DNA from: Styela clava
Lineage: Eukaryota; Chordata; Ascidiacea; Stolidobranchia; Styelidae
Length of the DNA: 64,000 bases
Assembly: GCF_964204865.1 (NCBI RefSeq)
Contig: NC_135257.1
Location: forward strand, 6,966,151-7,030,150
Reading direction: 5' to 3'
Position 1 is the stretch's first letter, and each line of letters opens with the position of its first letter. Position numbers and translations under genes: made by a program. Under the pieces are notes generated by a model, which made no database searches, was not told the DNA's origin, and saw only the letters and a list, made by a program, of their open reading frames with translations. Positions 57,641 through 64,000 of the stretch are shown here, one piece after another.

Positions 57641-59922
57641 CTTTGTTAAAAACAATTATTTCATAACTACATGGTTTAGTTTTGCATACATAGTAACATT
57701 GAATCTCCTTACAATGTCAGAAATTCAATTTTAGTAAAATAAATGGTAGTTTATTTCACTAATACAAGCCAAGATCCATCGACAACAACTAGCCACTTTC
57801 TATTGCGCTCTTCAAACTGCATTTGCGTTGCCGCGCGCATTTCGTTTTCCTAGTTTAAGCTTAGGAACTTGGAAATATTTTATTAGTTGAATTGGATTGG
57901 AATATTTGACCTCGTCTTTCACTCCGAACAAGGCCAACCATCCTCTGGTATCTAACGATGTGTAACGTGTTTTCTTTTGGAAGAACCGGAACCTTTCAGT
58001 GCTGCATTGACTTTGGCAAAATTAATATATCCTTGTGGAGATAGAAGGTATGCGTATGCGAAACCGAGATGTGCACCTGTTATGCCAACATAGTTTAGTC
58101 AAACATTTTGAATGCTAGTACATCACACACATTTTCCTGCGTGCTTCGGTTGTACGTAGTAACGCGCACATTTTTGCGCACATGCATCAAATTCCACTTG
58201 ATTATTGAGCTATAGGTTTCTGACGAGCTTTTGTGTATGATTTCATTCTATAGAATTGCATGCTGTTCTAAAGAATACTAGTTTCAGCTTTTTCATTCAT
58301 TCAAACCGCGTGTTGAAAGCAAGTTTTGGAATATTGCGTGTTGGTTTTCAACATCCCTAAATCGGTGATGCCAGTTAATCTTTAATACAAAAAGATCAGT
58401 AACATCTGCAATAAAAACAGCAGTGCCCACTCAAATGACAGCTGGGGGATGGATACTCCTAGTATCTGCTCCATCGCGTGCCTCTTACAGTCCAGTTTAC
58501 ATGAGTGCCAATTGGCATCTAAGCTCAGCCATAGACAAAAAGTTTCGGACTGCAGTTGGCGTGACGAAATGTTTTTAAATATATCTTCTACAATAAGATT
58601 ATTTAATTGCATACTACTGAAAGTTCCGCCTTATATGTCTTTTCCCATTGCACTATTCCTTTACTGATATTCGATAATATGACGCTCATCTGACATAGTT
58701 CTTAAAGTGTGTAGATAGGTATAATCTTTTCCACGCTGTTCATATGGGGATGCGCGAATATATATAAGAATTGCTAATATTGGTTTGCAATGCGATGAAA
58801 TCCCATCTTGCCATTTCTGCCTCTCGCAATTGCTGCGTATACTTATCGGAGAAGTTCTGTGACGTGGTTATCAAATGAAAAAAAAAAACATGGAAGTATT
58901 TTTTCTACTTCTCTACTACTATCAAACCTTGACATTTTGTGAAAACTTTTTTTTCATGCAACCTATTTTTAAACATCCCCAACAACCACAATTAATTCTG
59001 TTATTAAACTTCCAAAACAAACACATAAAATCATCAACAGATGCATATCACTAAGTAGATATTGCTGAATTGATCTTTATTTTACCATTTTTCATGTAAT
59101 TCTTTTTGGTAAACCTGTTATCTATCGTAAATACAGCACATTTGACAATGTTGTAGTGTGACTCTTTTGGCCTCACATTTTTGATATTTGTAGTTAGAGC
59201 TCTTGGGGCTCTGTCAAACAAAGTTACATATACACATAATATTGGCTGTAAATTGCAAAACATGATCATGTTGTTGGAATTACTTGGCATTTTACCACCC
59301 GTATATCATTCATTGTTGAGAATATTAATAAAATCATAAAATTTAAAAATCCGTTTTCGTGAATTTTTTGTTGTAGCTGAATTCCAGGGACAGCATGACA
59401 ACAGGCAAGAGAAGCACGGTCGCCTCTTTTAGTTTATGACAGGGTTTCTTAAAAGGGGGCCCCGTCCTCTTTGGAGGCCGCTGATCGGTTATCTGGGAGC
59501 AAGAACAAACAGATGGAAATGCGAATATATAATAACAATGTATTTTTATAGAAGAGAAGAAGCAAAAGTGTTGAGAGTCTTTGGTAGTTTGAAAAGCATT
59601 GGCATGGAACATAAGAATGAACTACATTCTTTCCCAGGGAAATACTATAAAATGTAGCAATTTTCTCATGTTTCTTGTTTTTCTTGTTCTCGTGATATCA
59701 TTATCTTTCACTGCCCGTCGTGATCATCCCGCTGCATAACAATTCTCGCTAACAAATAATTGACTGTTCTCCACCGGGTGTATATCCACTTGAACCACTG
59801 GCGACGGCATTAGCAGGCTTGTATCGTTAATTGCAACAATAGAGGGTATTTTGAAATAGTACTCTTTATTTTACGCGTACGTTTCAACAGTATTTCTGTT
59901 TGGTGCTTACGGAGTTTGTCGT

Positions 59923-60159
59923 AGGTTATGGTTCAGGTTGTGCGTCATTATGATGCACAGGTTTGACGAAAAACACTAATACAAATATCTCAACAAATAC
60001 CTAAAAGTTATAGATTTTTTTTTCCTAGTAAATTTGGTGCTTGCGTAGTTTGTGCACCAAGATTGCGCACAACCTGAACGTAGTATTGTAACAGGTTATG
60101 GTTCAGGTTGTGCGTCATTATGATGCACAGGTTTGACGAAAAACACTAATACAAATATC
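59923..60159. repeat. Perfect 67-bp direct repeats, 170 bp apart
   Basis: 59923-59989 and 60093-60159 are identical, starting AGGTTATGGTTCAGGTTGTG and ending with AATACAAATATC. Between them is GATTGCGCACAACCTGAACG, the inverse of part of the repeat. Confidence 0.85.
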
Positions 60160-60842
60160 GAGCCGTAAAGAAAATTGCTCAAGGCTGCAAACTCCACACC
60201 CATGTAGAAATGATTGGCAATGATCCCAAGATGAATAATCACAAATAAAAAAAACTTTAGGCTATGTCTGAAATCAAACTTGGGCCAAAAAGGTCCCTTT
60301 ATCTGCCGGACTATATTTATATAAAGCTACTTACAGCAATATGTGCTTCCGAACGTGCCTATTACACGTTTTGCATTGGCGCACAGATGACCTGTGGCCT
60401 GTGGCGCAGCCGGGGTCTCGGGGACGAATTTCGTATTTGTGATGACACGTTTCGTAATGACATTTACAATTAAATCTGACTTGGCGTATCAAGCAAACAG
60501 GCATTGAAAAGAGTGAAAAGCGTAAGATTGAAAAATATTTTTCCGTACAAGCACTTCGGAATGTTCAATCTTTATCGCAAACTCCCCTCCGTTTTCCAGA
60601 CATTTTACAACTCATCATAAACTTAACTTATACTCACAATGGGACGTTCGGCTAGAAAATGACATAGAACTGACGTTACGTACTACAAACCAAGTACCGT
60701 ACAACAGCACTTGGGGCAATAATAATAATTTAACATCAACTTTGTTTTAGGCATCAAAAGTCGGATCGTTCGAGAGCCGCAAAAAAATAGTTCGCGGACC
60801 GCAGTTTGCCGACCCCTGGTTTACAACAACACAGCATAAACT

Positions 60843-60940
60843 ATGCAGATCAAGAGTCATGCTGCACACTAACACAAAAGTGTTTCTGTAACGTTTCGTC
60901 TGACCAAAATCAGACTTTCTCAGACAAGCAGTTTACAACA
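60843..60940. repeat. Single-arm relative of the 47.6-kb palindrome
   Basis: It shares AACGTTTCGTCTGACCAAAA and CAGACAAGCAGTTTACAACA with the left arm of the palindrome at 47559, with a few substitutions. No inverted partner is adjacent. It lies just right of the 4.4-kb element. Confidence 0.8.
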
Positions 60941-61220
60941 AAGAACAGCATAAAAAGTTGCATTTATTATATAAAAGCTAGCAAACGCATTCATTTTTAA
61001 GCAATGATGTCACAGATTAACATCGATTATTTCTCACTGAGAAATATACACGAAAAAGTCAAAAAAATTAAGTGAATATACAGTAGGCTATATACATAAC
61101 ATAGTGAACAGAAATATTACAATCAGTCTTTTTTCAGTTTATGTGGTTGTGTATTCGAAACAAATGCAATATTATTTATAGAAACAGGACTTTCAACACT
61201 AACAGATGTCTGAGAAAAAA

Positions 61221-61693
61221 CTAATAAATAATATTTATTAAACCAACTTCAATATCTAATTCACTTTCCTCTGAATTGCTTTCAAAATCCTCATTCTCGA
61301 AAATCGACTTTTCCTCTATAAGTATACTGTGGTTTTTGCAGTCGATACAAAAACAAAATTCTGTGCAATTTAGGTTGTTTTTGGCACACGTGCATAAATT
61401 ATTTTGACACCTATTTTTCTTACACCAGCAGTTTGCTAACTCAAGAACCGATTTGGGAGCTGGAAGTAGATTCATTAATTTAACCCGCAAAACACCACCA
61501 TCAAGAACCCACCCTTGGTCAACAGGAGGGTCGGGAATAATTGCTTTGGTTCTAAGCAACAGTGATGAATTCCTGTCTGGTAACTTGCCCTCAGAAAATG
61601 CTTCTTCGGTGAATCATTGTTGGGTGGAAGAGAATAATCCATATGTTTATCAGTTTTGAAAACACGTGCCCTGGTACCATTTACATTCTTCAT
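61221..61693 (-). pseudogene. Cys-rich (CXC/tesmin-like) protein fragment, frameshifted
   Basis: The upstream frame reads SLPPNNDSPKKHFLRASYQT. After a frame change near 61555 it continues as DPPVDQGWVLDGGVLRVKL, APKSVLELANCWCKK and a CxCx-type cluster (CTCAKNNLNCTEFCFCIDC), ending in an acidic tail. This order (LPPT...LR..YQ, GW..., APxxvLelxxCxCk) resembles C-terminal ends of uncharacterised, probably transposon-associated proteins common in invertebrate genomes. The exact family was not identified. It is incomplete upstream and broken. Confidence 0.55.
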
Positions 61694-62994
61694 ATGAGGG
61701 GTGGATTAGGCCCCTTTGGTGCCCTAAGCCAGGGATGGCGAACCACTGACCCGCGGGTCACAAAGTGACCCACCGCGTTTTATTCGTGACCCGCCAAGGC
61801 ACGAATAAAATAAGAAAAAAATCTAACATATCAGTGATAAAAAATATTAAAAATCGGCCTTAAATTAATCTAACAATACCTAAACTATTATAATGTACCA
61901 GTCAGGGTACAGTCAGGGCTGCGATCGCTCATATTCAAACTGTTAATTTCCGGTATGATAATATTCAAAACCCCTAATCTTGGACGAATGTCTGCATCAT
62001 TGTTATTCAGCTATTGGCTCTGACATAGTTTATGACATAACAATCCAATTGATGTTCATTTCTCGCAACGTCTTGTCTCTTCAGAAGTGCATCTGCAGAC
62101 TGTTTTAGGGGTTGTACGAAAACTAGATGCCACTTTGCACTTTATTAGTTTCTCGCCTACAATGCCGTTGAGAATACAAAATCTTTCAGACTTGAAATAA
62201 AAACCTAGAAATCTGGAATAACAATGGGGCAGTGTAAAAGTGTTTTTATATGGTTAAAGCTGATATAAAAATATAGCAATATCAGAGTGGAATTAATTCC
62301 CTTCAAACTCTTTCGAACCGTAAAATAATTTGCCGCATCATCCTAAACGTAATTCATATGTGTGTTTTCGTACTCTTAATCGAGTGCCATAAAAAGTTCC
62401 TGATAAAGTGCTGTAAAGTAAAGCACTAAACCAGTGGTTCCCAAACTTTTTTGGCCATCGCCCCCCTAAAGTAGTTTATACAACATCATCGCCCCCCGGC
62501 AATACAAAAACATGTAAAGTCAGAAACATATTGCAGACCAAATAAGAAGACAAATAATAGTTTATAGTGTTTTTTAATGAGGATAGATGGGCTTGGTGTT
62601 CTTCAGCGAGTTTTTTTTTTATTATATATATCTAAAATTACCCCGTTTACTGGTGGAAAGTCGATTTCGTTGTTTCGATCCAGAGTTCCACCTCCTCAAA
62701 AACCGCCGTGTACTCTTGCCTTATAGCATTTCACTTCCTAAATTCACCTCATTTCACATTAAAATAATGAAAACAAAGTTGATTTTCCCAAACTTATAAT
62801 ATTGATTTTCGTACATCTCATTCATTCGTACAGCCTGATGACCTGCACCAATGTACTTCGGTGAAATTCATCCCCGATTCCTCATCCTACCACGGCCTCC
62901 AGTCCGATCACCATTCCATAATTAACCAGCCATTTGTTTTTGGATTCATGGACTCGGATGTGGAGGAAGCCGTGACCGACTATCGGCTACGGCC
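61694..62994. other. Repeat-rich stretch, no gene seen
   Basis: It has two hAT-type left termini, CAGGGATGGCGAACCACTG near 61733 and CAGTGGTTCCCAAACTTTTT near 62433. Their right ends were not found. No coding sequence was recognised. Confidence 0.5.
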
Positions 62995-63605
62995 CAGGTT
63001 GTCGGCAAATTTTATGTCGCTCGCAGGACAAAATTCAGGGTTGCTAGGCTTTTGCGGGTCGCATATATTTTTTGAAAGTTAAAACCGGAACAGCGCGCGA
63101 AAACTGCGACAATTCGTGAACTCAACTCAGTCGTCTTATTAAAAAAATATTACAGTGACATTTATTGTGACACTGTCTTTTTGCTGCATCACGCTGGATA
63201 GCTTTACGACGCCAAGATTGAAACATTTTCTAAATGGGCATCACTAATCCCAGTTCTTTGCTTGTTCTTTGTAATGTTCATTTTTGAAAATAACTGTTCG
63301 CACAAATATGTACTTCCAAACATCGAAGTGAATATTTTCGCATGATTTGTGAAATTTTGATAAAGATTTTCTTTAAGAAGATACATTCTTACAAAAATTA
63401 AGCAGTGATGAATCTCTCGCATAGAATATGAATTTTATTTCTTTATTGCTTTGCAATATATTCGAATATTGACTGCGCTATTGAACCCCTGCCCTCAGCA
63501 TCAACTTTTCTTAGTGTTTCCATTTGTCTAATCATAATTAAATTGTAGGCTCGTTAAACGAGTAGCTGTTCAATAGAATTTTTAGGATATAATAAAATTT
63601 AGTCC
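62995..63605 (-). mobile_element. hAT element 3'-end remnant
   Basis: It starts CAGGTTGTCGGCAAATTTT and encloses a transposase C-terminal fragment on the minus strand. It is related in sequence to 24349-24690. The far end is not defined. Confidence 0.6.
63204..63422 (-). pseudogene. C-terminal fragment of a hAT transposase (dimerisation region)
   Basis: The frame contains YLCEQLFSKMNITKNKQRTG and ISDAHLENV, the C-terminal dimerisation signature of hAT transposases of the kind related to GTF2IRD2/EPM2AIP1-like proteins. Only about 70 residues remain. The rest of the gene is absent from the window. Confidence 0.75.
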
Positions 63606-63622
63606 AAACGTTTCTCACGATA

Positions 63623-64000
63623 AATTCTGTTACGTAAAAAAATGTTATTTACTCCTCGAGCGTAGATTATAAATAAAAAAAAATTATCGTCAAAACCGCC
63701 GTTTGGATGTTTTCCCGGGCATAGACTTCCTTGTTTACTTCGTGACATTGGCCAATCAGCAAGATGCAAAAAACGTAACAATGCCCCCTTTCGCAGGCGC
63801 TCAGACACGCTCACTCAGACAGATTTTCAGGCGTGGTCGTGAACATTACCTCATTTTCGCGTTTTTGAATTATATTCGTTAATTTTTAGTTGTTATTCGG
63901 AAATTTAAATATAGATCAAATAAGTCAATGATTACTTTGTTTCTCTATGAATTTCAGTTTAAATACAGCAATCAAAAATTAGTGTAGAAATAGCTGTGAT
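63623..64000. other. Right edge, nothing recognised
   Basis: AT-rich sequence with a short open frame that resembles nothing known. No repeat end was found. Confidence 0.4.

Larger units (their letters stand above)
56433..60818. mobile_element. 4.4-kb hAT-ended element with nested insertions, no transposase
   Basis: The left end CAGGGGTCGGCAAACTT and right end CAGTTTGCCGACCCCTG are inverted over 16 bp with one mismatch. The flanks ATTTACAA and GTTTACAA match at 7 of 8 positions. Inside are a 626-bp MITE (56554-57179), a hairpin repeat (57539-57640) and direct repeats near 60 kb. No transposase frame was recognised, so it is non-autonomous or fully decayed. Confidence 0.75.

Overview
This is a eukaryotic, AT-rich nuclear window. 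Its intron-containing genes are animal-like and sit among many short DNA transposons. The best guess is an invertebrate chordate, most likely an ascidian tunicate. That rests on compact gene spacing, a possible operon, and a splice-acceptor-like site 9-38 nt upstream of the start codon of all five host genes, as expected for spliced-leader trans-splicing. The species is not established.

Layout. (1) 564-17788, minus strand: the N-terminal 27 coding exons (1,187 codons, frame consistent at every junction) of cytoplasmic dynein 1 heavy chain, DYNC1H1. The gene runs off the left edge. Its introns hold several hAT-type MITEs, a pogo-like remnant and a tRNA-derived SINE candidate. (2) 17815-33056: about 15 kb with no host gene recognised. 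It contains a broken piggyBac transposase (28325-25178) whose intron carries one hAT MITE inside another. (3) 33057-40992, plus strand: a four-coding-exon gene for a 267-residue secreted protein with an IGFBP N-terminal domain and an unfamiliar Cys-rich C-terminal half. (4) 42914-45954: a 3-kb hAT element with a ZMYM1-like transposase, broken by one frameshift. (5) 46108-47774: a hAT MITE and a large near-perfect palindrome with a hammerhead-ribozyme-like core. (6) 48131-55577, minus strand: HAUS4, TSSC4 and CDK7 head to tail, a candidate operon. (7) 56433-60818: a 4.4-kb hAT-ended element with other repeats inside. (8) 60843-63605: fragments of a palindrome arm, a CXC-type Cys-rich protein and a second hAT transposase.

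Functionally the host genes are housekeeping. Dynein drives minus-end transport. HAUS4 is an augmin subunit for spindle microtubule branching. TSSC4 is a U5 snRNP assembly factor. CDK7 is the CAK/TFIIH kinase. The IGFBP-domain protein is probably extracellular. Exon coordinates were read by eye from splice consensus, reading phase and remembered conservation with the human proteins. No alignment was run.
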